DNA of 64,000 nt from the NCBI GenBank assembly GCA_037954235.1, contig JBBMOA010000013.1, positions 9,032,501 through 9,096,500 of the forward strand, written 5' to 3'. The notes below the pieces were generated by a model. That model did not search any database. It was not told the origin of the DNA and worked only from the letters and a program-made list of their open reading frames with translations. Source of the stretch: Aulostomus chinensis (lineage: Eukaryota > Chordata > Actinopteri > Syngnathiformes > Aulostomidae). Positions 27,801 to 40,009 of the stretch are shown here, one piece after another. Position numbers and translations under genes: made by a program. The stretch's first letter is position 1. Each line of letters starts with the position of its first letter.

Positions 27801-28956
27801 CTACTCGTCTGGCTTCCTCTTGGGCTTCTTGGGGTTACGAGAGCGGCTCTTAGCCTTGCACAGCGGGCAAATTGGAGCATTACGATGAATCTGCTGGTGG
27901 CAGGACAGGCAAGCCTGGAGAGAGGGGGGAGACAATTCAAGACACTAATATAACACAAACTTTTAATTTCTGACTCCTGAACTTCAGTGTCAGCCAACAG
28001 CAAGTTCTGATCATCTGACATCAGTTTGTAATTTAGATTTCTCATTTATCTTCATATATTTGGGGTGTACGTTGCTCACATCTTCTTACATTTCGAATAG
28101 CCAAATATTCAATATGACACTACACCACAGTTTGGGCGACAGAGTGACAGAAAACAATTTGAATCTATTTTATCTGCTGGTAATTTCTGAATAGAATTTT
28201 ATCTTATTGAGTTACTGCAAGAAAAGTTTAACATTTAACTTGATTTGTGAAGCACTTTGTAAACAGCAGTTCTGTTAAAAGTGCTCTACTAAACAAAAAT
28301 GTTATTATTAGATAACTGTTCTAACTGGAAAGCACCGTCCTGTTTCAGGTCTAATAAGTCAGGTATGGAGTCAGTGGAGACACTTGCCTACTCACTGACA
28401 CTAATCCCACCGCTTCAGCCAGAATGACCCTAATCTGAGCAGCAGTAAGAATTAAACCAGTGGCACCTTTATTAGTCGCCCTGACCATCTACTGCTTTAA
28501 TAAACCAGCATAAAAAAAGAACTAAGCCTGTCTTCTGCAGAGAGTGATGGCAGTGGTACCTTCATAGGTGGGGGCTGCTGTCTGAATGTGGCCGTCTGGC
28601 GGGCATCTTGCTTCCTGGACACCTGAAGCTGCTGTGCTGCTGCTGCAGCGGCAGCGAGGGATTCTGGGATGGCAGGCTCGTGCGGCTCCTTCTGCCACTC
28701 GGCTTTTTGCTTCTCAAAGTAACTGTTCAAAGTAAAGAAATACAGAAACCTGGCTAGCTGTGAATCTTCTTGGTGAATCATGTGGAGAGTATTCCATCTG
28801 TGCTGTGTATCAGGAGATGTGGGGTGACAAAACTCAATACAAAAGGAAATTGGAGTTGGAGAACATTACTGTCAAGTTCACACATCCTCATTTTAATGTA
28901 AAACTCAGAGGAGAAGTAGTTGTCATAGTCAGTGAGAGTGTTTGTATGAATGCGTT

Positions 28957-28990
<34 letters not shown>

Positions 28991-31900
28991 GACGGGAGGG
29001 CTGGGAAAGAAATTTGGCCTTGGACTTTAAGCCTGACTGGCTCATTTACAAGACTAAAAAGGTGATATCCTATTTCATTATGCTCTGGTTTCTCTCAAAA
29101 TAGGTTTTATACATAGACTGAAACTTTGCTCATTCACAGAACATGTCGAATGGGTTGCATATCTTCTAATCATCATTTAGAATGAACATGCGCAAAGCAA
29201 TCTTTCACATTCAATACAAGTTCATTAAATATGAATTCAAAGTCATTCTTGTTTTTACATAAGTTCATATTTCAGAGTGATGATGTTCATGTGGAATTAC
29301 TGAGGTGCAGAAGGCTCATTATGTGCTGATATAGCAGTCTCACAGAGTTTTTGAAAATGTGCCTAACACCCAACAGGCCTGTGAGGTGTGATTTAATTTA
29401 TTTGAAAGTTGCTCCATCACACCTTGAAATACAGTTATCGAGAGCCTTTACTAACAGCTCGAGTTACTTAGCTGGCAGTGAGATGTGTGATTGATAGTTT
29501 AAGAGCTCCCCAGACACCATCGTCACTCTCTCCGTGATGAGTCCCTGATTGAAAACAACACTGCTAATAACACCTTTTAAAAGGATTTCATAAACACAGG
29601 CGATATCATATGGCAAAGACCAAAGATGTGTGTGTGTGTGTTGGGGGGGGGGGTCCACCTGGCCAGAAATGACGTGGCAAAGCCAAGAGTGCTGTCATCA
29701 CGCCAAGGAGCCATCCATCCATCCATCTATTTTCTTTACCGCTTATCCGTTAAAGGTTGCGGGGGAGGGGGGGTCGGGGGCGCAAGATCCTACCCCAGCT
29801 GACATCAGGCAAATGGCGGGACACACCAGTTCGTCGCAGGGCAATCAGGAGCAATTAGGGTTTCACTATCTTGCTCAAGGATAGTTTGATATGGGGACCA
29901 TCACCTGGGGAAGTGAGGATTGAACCAGCGACCTGGCTAGAAGGCCACACTACCTCTGAACCATCGAGGAGCCATGCTCCATTTATTTATACTACACAGA
30001 GTTTACATAAGCAACTGACATTAAAAATCCAATTTGTTATTATATGCTCCCACACTAAAATGAACTGGAATGTCAGATAGGTGTGGCTGCCATATAAACT
30101 ACACCAATCAGGTGAAATCACTGCAAAGTAACCTGGCTGCGTAGGTTGGCTTGAACTGTGGGTGATAAAAATATTCCTCCAAATTTTGCAACTCACACTG
30201 GACACCACAGACATGCTCCATCATAGATGAACCACCTTTTCTAAAGGACACACAAGCAACACTACTACAAAGCCAAATATATCAACCAGGCTTGTCTTCC
30301 CACTGAACACTATGACCTCACTCACACCATTCCCCTACACAGTCGATATCCTGCTCTACATATCATGACATGTTGATGGATGTCAGACTGCCTTACCATC
30401 CAACTGTCTTGGCCTCTTCTTGGAGACAGATCTTGCCAATATGGGGACATTTGCTGGAGCAGAGCTGGGGCCAAATATTTATGTAAAAATATGAAGGCCA
30501 AGCATTATTTTGCTCAGTGAAGGCAAAGCTGACAGTCCTTTTATGTGTGTGAGTGTACACAACTTATACCCAACTTAATAAAAATGGCTTTCCGAACGAC
30601 ATATATCGATTAAAATAGTTTTAAATGGTAATTATCCATTAAATCAATGACTGTGAAACTGTACATTGGATTTAAGCACGGCAAACTTGAGAGATTGAGT
30701 GTTTTTTGGCATTTTAGACACGTTAAACGTTACTCGATGAGTCTGCCTGTCTGTGACGTCAGCGGAACGCGTCGGCAGAAGCGTGAATCTCCGCAACAAC
30801 ACAGTGGATGTCAGAGGAGAGAAAGACATTTTCCAGCCATCGTTTCAGTCAAGTGTGTGGAAACACTTTGGCTTTGGTAAAGACGGAGGAGTTTTAAATT
30901 AGTCGGTCACTGTTTGTAGAATATGTAAATGTGAAATAAAAAACAACGGCAACACGACTAATATGTTCAACCACCTACTGAGGCGCCATGGGATTTTGCA
31001 CTGGCCGGCCAACCAGGACCATCCAGGCAACTCCTCCAGTGTTACCGCTGCTGCAGCAGAGCAAGGTAGCGCCAGCTCTGCAGGAAGCTCAAGTGTCGCT
31101 AGCATGTTTACAAAGAAACTTGGCCGAAACTCAGATAGGGCAAAAGAAATTACACTAAAAATTAGGGCTGGGCAATTAATCGAATTGATTAATCGAATGT
31201 CAGCTACATACAGCGTGTGTGGTGATAGCCGACACTAGCAAGCTAGTGGAGCCGAGGGCAGGCACGTTACGTGGATGACGGCTGAAGACAAAAAGGCAGA
31301 GAAAACTAGCGAGCGCGAGGAAAATGAGGTGGATCTGGTGGCGAAAAAAAAGCTCCTTACTCATTTGGAGCTGCAGTATTTTGGGTTCAAACGAGACGAC
31401 GTTGTTCAAGCCCAGGTACTGTGTAAAACACGTGGGGCGGTCGTGGCAGCTACGAGGGGAAACACTACCAATCTTCATCAACACCTGAAAAACCCTCACA
31501 AAGAACTGCACAAACAATTCAAAGACAGCCGACAACACAGAGGCTGCATGACGTCAAAGGATTGCAGCAACCATCCATTTCTGTGAGTTTAGCGAACGCG
31601 ACTCTGCAGCCACTCGTTCGCCCTCCCAGAGGCTCTTTAGCGCATCAAGGAATGTGGTTACATGTCTGCGCTCCTGCTTGACACCTAGCAAAGTGAACAT
31701 GTTGGTGTTCCTGTGTAAGAACTTGAAATAAGAGACGTGTTAAAGGAGTTTTGGGATGTATAAATCTCCCTTTCTCTTGATTTAGTGGTTCTACATTACT
31801 CACTCAAGGTTTCTCCATCACTGTACTGTAATTGCTGCCTGTTTAGCAAGATGATAGCATTAGCAGGTCTTGATCTTTATAATGGAAGAAATGTTTAATT

Positions 31901-34900
31901 TGCCAGTTGCCATGTTTAATTTATTTTATTGATGTTTGCTCCCAGATAGCTTTTAGTTACAGTCTTGGAAATTGTTTGAATTTGCCAACAGTCAAGTTTG
32001 AGACTTGTGCAATATGAATATGTTAAAAATAAAAGCATATGTTGGATACAAATAACTGTTCAATTTCTTTATTCAACAGGCATAGGCTATTAAATGTTTG
32101 TGGTCTATGTTAGCTGTAAATATTTAAAACAGAAAGATATGCTTTAATGTACTGTAGCTAATAGGTACCCTTTGATATTTCATAAAAAATATATATACAT
32201 TAATCGCAGGTCATATCGTCATTGCAATATTGAACACGATAATCGCACAGCCCATGTTTTCCTGATATCGCCCAGCCCTACTAAAAATCCAAATATCCAT
32301 TATTTTAAACCTGATTCCCTTATGACAAACAGCAAAGATCTATGAAACTTCACCTGAACTGTCCAGTATCCAGGTATTTATTTCACAGTCACAATAGTTG
32401 AAGTTTTGACAAAAATGTACTGAACTGACTGCAAGACACTGAATTGAATCACATCGCATCGCTCTACACTGAAAACACAAGTATCGCAAAGCTGAAGTGT
32501 GGCGACGCTGAAGTTATGTGTCTGCGATGTAGTGAATTAACGGCATAATGGTATCTTTATAAATTTAACAACTGCATTCACACTTCAGAAACCATCAAAC
32601 TGGTACGTTGCGAAACAAAATGTGCAAGTCTCCTGCATTTTTTATGACAGCTTAAAAGAAAACCTTTTACAGTAAATTTAGTATAATTATAAAATAGATT
32701 TTATCATAATATGAAGCCTGCCTTGACCAATGTTTATGTCAACATCTTTAACGACGAGGCACTGGACTGAAGTTCCTAACATGAAACTTTCCTGTTATGT
32801 ATAAATGACAGCACAAGGAAGAGGATTCACACACATCAAAGCCAAGGTCTCCCGAGATGGAAAATACACCCATGAACGAAACAAAAACACACACTCAATT
32901 CTCACATGCAGAGAACGCTTTAAGTTGTGATAAATATCCTTCGGTCTTTAAACAACAGGGAACCTGTATCCTCATTCATCATAGCAGACAGGCGGTCTCG
33001 TTTTTTTTCTTTTCCCCCCCCTCAGATATAGCATAATGTCAACGTGCTACTTGTTAGTTCTGTCAGAAGTCTGTAAAATCATTGCAGGGGAAACCTGTTC
33101 CACGATGGAACCCATGTGAAGGGATAGGGCTTAGCTAGCATATCTGATTAGTTTGTCCTACGTCACGAGCAACAGTATCTCTCACAGGGGTCCACCTTCT
33201 CCCACACAGGTGTCCACCTGCCTCTTACACAGGGTCCATTTGCATTGGGATTGTTAGTTTGTTTGAAGAGCTCTGTAATTTAAATCTCAGGAGCATTACT
33301 CTGACTGCAGCGTATATTCTGTGCTGTCTGTTCACTCTCCAAAAGCGGCCTTGGATTTTTGAATGACATTGTATAAATCAATACTGTTAATCCTACAAAG
33401 ACTACGCAGGTACTTTATTTCTTAACAACAGCCCTTGAGTGTCAAACTCAGCCAGAAGCAGAGAAGAGAAGAAAATAGAGCAGAAACTGATTAAAAGTAA
33501 GATTGTCAAGCACTCCATATGGAAAAAAGCTACTATTGTGCCAATAACAGACAAATTAAACAAACTTCATCCACTTGGCCTTACATGTGCAGCATTTAAC
33601 AGTGTTGAAACTATGACTGGACTGTGTTGGTCACTGTTTTAAAACGAAGCCAAACAGTCCATAAAACTCCTCTTTCAGCAGTTTGGTCATGACCATTTGT
33701 GAGGAACTAAACAGTGGTCAGTACTTTCTTTGATGGGCTTTATATTGGCTTTGCGTTCAGCCAATATAATAAAGGCTTTGAAATTTGTTTCTTGCTTGAT
33801 ATAAATCCCCTATATGTTCTTAGCATGAATTTCCTTTTCTCTTTTTGAAGTGCCTTTTCCCACCAGAGTTCCTTCCAACAGCTTAGTCTTATCCCTGTAA
33901 CATAGAGCAACCAGTCATCTCTTTTACTATTCAGTGCTTCTTGTCAGAAAGGGCAATAATTTTTCTTTAGCCATGTTGGTCCAATAAGCTCTTGCAGTCA
34001 GCTGCTAAAACTGTTCCTGATATTGGTTATTTCTGGGAATTGTCAGGAGCTATTTTTGGAACAAATCACATTCATTCACTGTGGAAATCCAGTATTGCAT
34101 CAGTAAAGTCGGAAGTGTGGGCTTGTCCTGTGGATTTACAAATGACCAACAGCAGTTGTAGATTTAGTACTTGGCAGTGCTGATCAAATATTAAACAAGT
34201 TTCTGTTACTACATTGATTATTTCTCTTTAACAGACAAACACGTCACTTGTTCAACATAAAAGTTTTGGTACTAATTTAGTTTTCTCCATTGTAGAAATC
34301 AGCAGACAGAAAATAAACGTCAGCAAAGTACAGAGGAAAGAGCAAGAGAGAGCGTGAAAGAGAGAAATCACGTGCAATGATTATCATTCACAGCACATTT
34401 GTAAGTGTTGTGAGGAAAAAGAATTACATTCACTTTCAAATGCTTCAGAAGAAATGAGCCCCAGTCCGACAACAGGCAGTTCTCTAAAAAAAAAAAAAAC
34501 TGACCAAAGCGAGCCATGCCTGGCCAGTAGGCCCCATCAAGACCTGACACAATTGTAGAACTAACCATTTCGGATCCAGCCAAAAATCGACATCAGTATC
34601 TAAACAGGATGGAACAGAAAGCTAGGAAGAGAACATCTATGAGCATGCAGAGCAGGTGCAAAGCCTGTGTATGTGGACTTCAACAGCATAAAACCCACAC
34701 CTGCTGGTGAGCAAATCAGTCCAGATCCATCTCAGAGTAAATCTCAAAATTGTCCTGTGAATTTACAACTGACCCACCTCAATCAGGAGGTTAGACTAAA
34801 TTCCATTTTTTCCATCTTCTAAAATCACCAACACAGGTGCTCAAGGGTGTGTTTATGTCTGCCTTGATATAACGACTGTCAACATCTGCTCTAGACCATA

Positions 34901-36328
34901 CTCATTTCAAATATGCCAACAACACAACATGGCTTTATAAAATCTGAGAGCTGGTCTGAGGGGAGGCTTGAGAGAAAGAATCCGGGTGCTATTAAATCAT
35001 GCAATGATCATTTTGTATTTGTCAACATAGAGAAAACCAGGCACTATTTAGTAAAAATAAGATCCCTACCAAGATTGAGGGTGAATTAGTTAAGTGGGCC
35101 TTGATAAGTAAAAATCCTGGAATTTAAATTACTGATCAATTAAATTCCAGGTAAGTGGATATTTTAGAAAGCTACAAAAGTAGTTGATCTTCCTTAGAAA
35201 ATTGAACCCATTCAGAGAGGACCAATGCATCCTTTAAATATTCTATAAATCAATTTTGCAGAACATTCTGTCCTTTAGCCAGGTAGTCTGCACCTTCAGA
35301 AATATGCACACTCAAGATGAGGCCAAACTGCAGCTCCAGATTGAAATGGCCAACAGAATCATTGATGTTCATCAGCTATCGAATGCATAACTGTGCAATG
35401 AAATGATTCCTAAAAAGGCTGATTAATGATCCAATCCATCCCAACCATCTGAAATTCTAAAGGAGAAACATGTTTGTGCACTTCTTTGATTATGTGCATG
35501 TCTTGTTAAGGGGTTTTTAACATTATATTTTGTAGATGATGTAGTGTGCATAATCGTCAATTAACATTGTTGGCTGTTGTTGGGATGCTAATGTGTCGTA
35601 AATGTGCATGAACACATGAATTATATTGATGTAGTTTGCACAATTATGGCAAAAATCATAATCATGATTGAAAATGTGATGATTAAATATGATCATATAT
35701 TTTTGAGAACACGATATGCTTGTGTTGTCACACTTAAACATGGGAACCTATCGCTGAGCCGCTCTCTCACATGAGAAGAACTCTCTCTCTCTCTCTCTCT
35801 CTCTTTCTTTCAGCAGTTTAAATCTTAGTGTTGTTTGCTAATGGATGAGTTAGTCGAGAATATTCACAGCAGAAAATCAATATTACATGGATCGATTTAG
35901 TCAAGGGAACTTGGGTTGGCCTTAAAAAGATAGAGAAGAATTAGGGATGCACCGGTTGCCTTGCCAGGGACTGGAATTGGTTGGTTTTCAGCATGCCCAA
36001 ACCTGACCACTGAGTGGCTGGTCAGTGACAGTAATGTGACTTTGAAATTGCTGAAAAATATTAGACAATGGTAAGGAGTCAACTGAGGGGACCAGCGGGT
36101 ATCATGGATTGGTATCAGTCGCTGGCCGCCCTGGCACGTAACTATTTGATAGCCTAAAATTAATGGGCCGCCAACTGTTAGCATATGTGATCAAGGGTTC
36201 CATGAACTACTTTCTTTACGGAAACGCCATGTCCTTGTGAGCAAGTGCACACCAGTCTAATCTCTCGCTGTTAAGAGTTTTATCTCAAAATATAAGAAAT
36301 ATACAACTGTAGTTGTGTCTGCATATCA

Positions 36329-36397
<69 letters not shown>

Positions 36398-39059
36398 TGT
36401 TTGAGAGAGTGTGGGTGTACTGACTCCAGGGAGAGTTTTTCCTCTTCTTCATTCAGGTTCGGTAGTCTGTGGAGACCCAAAGTCATCCTGAGAGCATCCA
36501 CATGCTCCTTCAGAGGTTTGTACTCATCATGCAGGCGGCGAGTTGTCTCCAGCAGCTTGTTCAGGTCATTCTCTGACTGCTTGATGGTGCTCTCCATCTA
36601 ACAAAATTTCAAAGGATATTATTCATGCAGGGTGGCACGGTGGTGCAGTGGTCAGCACTGTCGGCTCACAGCAAGAGGGTTCCGGGTTGAGCCCCAGCTC
36701 GAGCACGGGATCTTTCTGTGTGGAGTCTTCATGTTCTCCCTGTGCCTCAGTGGGTTCTCTCTGGTACTCTGGCTTCCTCCCACAGTCCAAAGACATACAA
36801 CAGGGGGCCCCACCTCTTGCCCGAAGGCTGCTGGGATGGGCTCCAGCCCCCCCCCCACCCCCCCATGACCCTTAACAGGATAAGCAGAAGAAAATGGATG
36901 GATGGATGGTTAATCAGGCAGGCAGTATAAGCTACAAATTCAGACACCTTTCCGTTTCTATCCATCCATTTTCTTCTGCCTGTCCAGGTCGGGTCACAGA
37001 GGCAGCAGCCTAAGCAGAGAGACCCAGACTTCCCTCTCCCTGGCTACTTCATCCAGCTCTTCACGGGGGATCCCGAGGCATTCCCAAGCCAACTGAGCTG
37101 GCTTCACCAGGCTCTCTAACGTGCTCTTCTGAGCTCTTCTCTCCAGTGTGTCCTGGGTTTTCCCCAAGGCCTCCTACCATTTGGACATGCCCTGAACACC
37201 TCCCCTGGGGAGGCGTCTAGGAGACATCCTAACCAGATGCCTAAGCCACCTCATTTGACTCCTCTCAATGTGAAGAAGCACCAGCTCTACTCCGAGCTCC
37301 TCCCAGAAGGCGGAGCTTCTCACCCTATCTCTAAGGGAGAGCCCTGCCACCCTTTGGGGGAAACTCATTTCGGTCACTTGTACCCACGATCTTGTCCTTT
37401 TGGTCACTACCCAAAGCTCATGACCATGAGCAGGTGAGTGTAGGAACATAAACTGACTGCTAATTTGAGAGCTTTCCCTTTTGGCTCAGCTCCCTCTTCT
37501 CCACAACAGACAAATGCAGAGTCTGCATCACTGTAGACACTTCACTGATCCACCTGTCGATCTCACGATCCATCTTTCCCTCACTCGTGAACAAGACCCC
37601 AAAGTACTTGAACCCCTCCAATTGGGGCAGGGTCTCATCCCGACCCTGAGATGGCACTAAACCCTTTTCTGGCCAAGGACCACACTGTCCAAAAGAAACA
37701 GAAACCCAATCCCACAGCCACCAAACTGGATCCCCTCAACACCCCGGCTGCGCCTTGAGGTTCCATCCATAAAAGTTATGAACAGAATCAGTGTCAAAGG
37801 GCAGGCCTGGCGGAGTCCAACCCCCACTGGAAATGAGTCTGACTTACTGCCAGCAATGCGGACTACGCTCTGGCACCGGTCATATAGAGAGCGAACCACC
37901 CGAGTCTGGTTTCCCATACTCCCAGAACACCCCGAAAATCGTTCTCCATGGCCATGCCATTCTCTTCCCATGTCCCAGTTTTTGCCTCGGCATCTTTTAG
38001 TTGCTGCATAACAGTGCTGATATTCTAGCTATACTCTCAATGGTGTTTGTCTAGCATCACTCTTCTCTATGTTGTTATCTAATTTCACACTCACCACATT
38101 GATATCAGCATGGATGAGCCTCAGCTCCTCCACATGTGCCATCTTCTCCTGAAGGAGAAGATCCATCTCTTGTTTGTACTCTTTTAGATGCTTCTCCTCA
38201 GATTCCAGTGCCTCAAACTCAATCTTCAGACGAGACTTGATTTTCTGCATCTGGATAGTCTTGTTTCTGGAGAATGAGGCAAAGACAAGAGAATAAAGCT
38301 GTTGTGATATTTCCTCCTAGGATACAAATAATCAACAATTACTTCCCTGATGATGACAACATTGAACAAACTTCAGATTAAATCATAAGTATTAGGCAGA
38401 GCACAAAATTTATGTATTACCAGAAAAGGAACATTGTGCATTACTGGCCAATGAATGAAAAATAAACAGAATGAGTTTCATATATTGGTACAGTCGAATT
38501 TCACATGCCTTACCCCCCAAGTACTGTACATAAGCGATATATTAAAGCAGAAAAAATGTGTTAAAAAGTGACACATGGGTATGGGTATGTATGAATTACA
38601 ATTTGAACATCTGTTCATCAACCCATCATTAAGCAAACAGAACCCAGCTGGTGAGATAATGACAGACCGCTGAGCTCGCCGGCTAACCAGCTAGCTCAAC
38701 TACGGTCATTAATAGCAGTCAACATCTGGCGTTTAGTTAATACACATCTGGAACATTACTGTGCGTACCCTCCCAACATGCACATTAAAAACTATCCGTA
38801 TGTACTCATGTATTTACCTATAGAGACTGCATTCCGAACATACAAACTGACAAAAGTAAGACTACGATAGCAGAAACCTGTAAGGAAAAAGGTCCGCGGC
38901 TGACCGGCTAATGTTAGCTAGCTTAGTAACAAAAGCTCATATTGGCTGGCTAGTGCTCGCTAAGGTGACGTTCCTGAAAGAACTCCATTCCGTATCCAAG
39001 CCTTACCGCACTTCCAAGATATTTTCTAATTTGCACATTATTTCTTGTTCGTCCCCCAT
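27801..39059 (-). CDS. zc4h2: Zinc finger C4H2 domain-containing protein
   Basis: Conserved nuclear and synaptic protein required in neural development; loss in human causes Wieacker-Wolff syndrome. Five minus-strand exons: 39059-39007, 38266-38095, 36597-36425, 28722-28560, 27914-27801. Together they encode 224 residues, the same length as human. It starts MGDEQEIMCKLENILEVR (human MADEQEIMCKLES). A coiled coil follows (EFEALESEEKHLKEYKQEMD to about residue 130), then a run of seven alanines, then the C4H2 finger: C189, C192, H193/H197, C203, C206 (CLSCHQQIHRNAPICPLC), then a basic tail KSRSRNPKKPKRKPDE. All junction phases agree. Intron 3 is about 7.7 kb and carries hAT remnants; intron 2 carries a LINE fragment. 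Divergent from msn, with a CpG-rich start region. Confidence 0.98.
28959..28983 (+). repeat. Short (GT)n tract
   Basis: About 12 GT units in zc4h2 intron 3. Confidence 0.85.
29715..29966 (-). mobile_element. SINE, family B, with 9-bp target duplication
   Basis: Minus orientation: head on the right (gaggattgaaccagcgacct is the box B-like part reversed), (CCAT)n tail on the left. Flanked by aggagccat at 29706-29714 and 29967-29975. Lies in zc4h2 intron 3. Confidence 0.75.
30840..31154 (+). pseudogene. Remnant of an older hAT transposase (BED finger), host of the inner insertion
   Basis: In one frame: SSVWKHFGFGKDGG, an in-frame TAG at 30900, then CRIC (cysteines at 30915 and 30924), NTTNMFNHLLRRH, and MFTKKLGRNSDRAKEIT up to the point where the younger hAT element inserted. 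The finger residues are intact apart from the stop codon. No transposase core was recognised after 32289. Confidence 0.75.
31163..32280 (+). mobile_element. Non-autonomous hAT DNA transposon, internally deleted
   Basis: Terminal inverted repeats start tagggctgggc at both ends (left 31163, right ending 32280 as gcccagcccta). An exact 8-bp target duplication, ctaaaaat, lies at 31155-31162 and 32281-32288, the length usual for hAT elements. Inside are a BED zinc-finger start (31275-31586: YFGFKRDD, ATRGNTTNLHQHLKN) and, in another frame, the end of a hAT transposase (31630-31731: RLFSASRNVVTCLRSCLTPS, then KVNMLVFLCKNLK and TAA). The catalytic middle is missing, and the finger has lost its second cysteine. 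Confidence 0.9.
36333..36396 (+). repeat. (GT)n microsatellite near zc4h2 exon 3
   Basis: About 32 GT units, reading as (CA)n on the zc4h2 transcript starting 28 bases after the exon 3 donor at 36424. Confidence 0.95.
36630..36910 (+). mobile_element. tRNA-headed SINE, family A, internal deletion
   Basis: Complete head (ggtggtgcagtggtcagc) and tail (agcagaagaaaatggatgga) but lacking the middle block that carries the ttgaccgtagg motif in other copies. Lies in zc4h2 intron 2, close to the LINE fragment. Confidence 0.8.
36957..38010 (-). mobile_element. LINE (non-LTR retrotransposon) fragment, reverse transcriptase part
   Basis: Minus-strand frames with shifts and stops read as the carboxyl half of a LINE reverse transcriptase: LRQACPLTLILFITFMDGTS, then GFKYFGVLFTSEGK, then RVAGLSLRDRVRSSAFWEEL and RWLRHLVRMSPRRLP. 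It is truncated at its 5' end (right side) and defective. The 3' end (left side) finishes gcagaagaaaatggatgga, like the SINE tail. Family within LINEs not assigned. Confidence 0.8.
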
Positions 39060-39060
39060 G

Positions 39061-39240
39061 GTTACGAAATACGGTGTCGTTCAGCTGGTCGGTTCTGTGA
39101 ACTGATACTCGAAAGGCCACGGTTGTGTTCTTGTTATTAACAACACAATAGCTGGTGGGATCGCGCACACGAGCGCGCGCCCGCAACGTGAACCCGTGGC
39201 TGCGCCTGATGCGGGCAGCGGTAGAGGTATGAAGTTACTA
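39061..39240 (-). promoter_or_regulatory. zc4h2: CpG-rich promoter region of zc4h2
   Basis: Immediately upstream of the zc4h2 ATG the sequence turns CpG-rich (gcgcacacgagcgcgcgccc near 39160-39181), unlike the AT-rich surroundings. This is typical of a vertebrate housekeeping or neural CpG promoter. No core elements could be fixed. It could in principle also drive the divergent msn gene, though no msn start exon was found here. Confidence 0.45.
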
Positions 39241-39477
39241 TGTCACAAGGTGACGATCCTGCACTGGACAATAAAAGTATGAAACCATTTTCAAGAAAAT
39301 ATAAGCCTGTCTGGCAAGTGAACTTTTATTGTGTCATCAAATCAGGTTATTTCTCAAGCATTTATGAAAATGCCATATTTCACTTGAGATTACGGCATTA
39401 AAACAATTATGAGTAGCCTACAACTTCTCTTGGCTTCCGTAAAAATGTGAATTAAGAGAGTAAATGGACCCAATTTT

Positions 39478-39889
39478 ATATAGCACTTTTCTACCTTAGC
39501 CATACTCAAAGCGCTTTACAGTGTCATCTCATTCCCCCATTCACACACACACACACTCACACACTGATGGTGGAGGCTGCCATGCAAGGCGCCAACCTAC
39601 TCATCAGGAGCAATTATGGGTTCAGTATCTTGCTCAAGGACACTTTGACATGGTCACCAGTGTCGAGGATTGAACCAGCGACCCTTGGTAGCTAGACAGC
39701 CACTCTACCCCTGAGCCATGCCACCCAGTGATACAAATACAGACAAACAATCATTCACACTCACAGTCACACCTACAGTCAATTTAGAGTACCAATCAGC
39801 CTCGTCCCCTCTTGATGTCTTTGGACTGTGGGAAGAAGCCGGAGTACCGGGAGAGAACCCACACAGGCACAGGGAGAACATGGAGACTC
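39478..39889 (-). mobile_element. Chimeric repeat: family B-like head joined to truncated family A SINE
   Basis: The left part (39478-39727) ends in a tRNA-like head in minus orientation (ttgaaccagcgacc, ctgagccatgccaccc). The right part (about 39728-39889) is a middle slice of family A lacking both ends, broken off at ggagactca where it meets the moesin copy. Confidence 0.65.
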
Positions 39890-40009
39890 AAACAGCTTTT
39901 TGACCAGGTATGACACAAACAAACCGACACTTGTGTGATGAATCATGTGATCACATTATATGTTATTGTATACAGATTGTTAAAACAATCGGGCTCAGGG
40001 AAACCTGGT
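39889..40009 (+). pseudogene. Duplicated fragment of moesin exon 2 end, intron 2 and exon 3 start
   Basis: The 121 bp align without gaps to 41661-41781, differing at four positions by eye (about 97% identity). The copy carries the last 19 bp of exon 2 with its donor (gaccag|gtatga), the whole 68-bp intron, and the first 34 bp of exon 3 (attgttaaaacaatcgggct onward). It lies 1772 bp upstream of the source in the same orientation and abuts a truncated SINE. It cannot encode a useful peptide but keeps both splice sites. Confidence 0.9.

Larger units (their letters stand above)
28723..36424. other. Intron 3 of zc4h2
   Basis: The largest intron in the window. It contains a GT tract near 28959, a family-B SINE (29715-29966), nested hAT remnants (about 30840-32300), a CT run (35785-35803) and a (GT)n tract (36333-36396) close to the exon 3 donor. 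The stretch from about 32300 to 35780 holds nothing recognised apart from an inverted repeat at 35116-35151. Confidence 0.7.

Noticed and set aside
36652..36965. Overlapping frames with WxxxxLPPTVQRH-type peptides, repeated at 44447, 46922, 49159, 50117 and 52486
   Set aside because: The same peptides recur because they lie in copies of the SINE; they are not a gene family.
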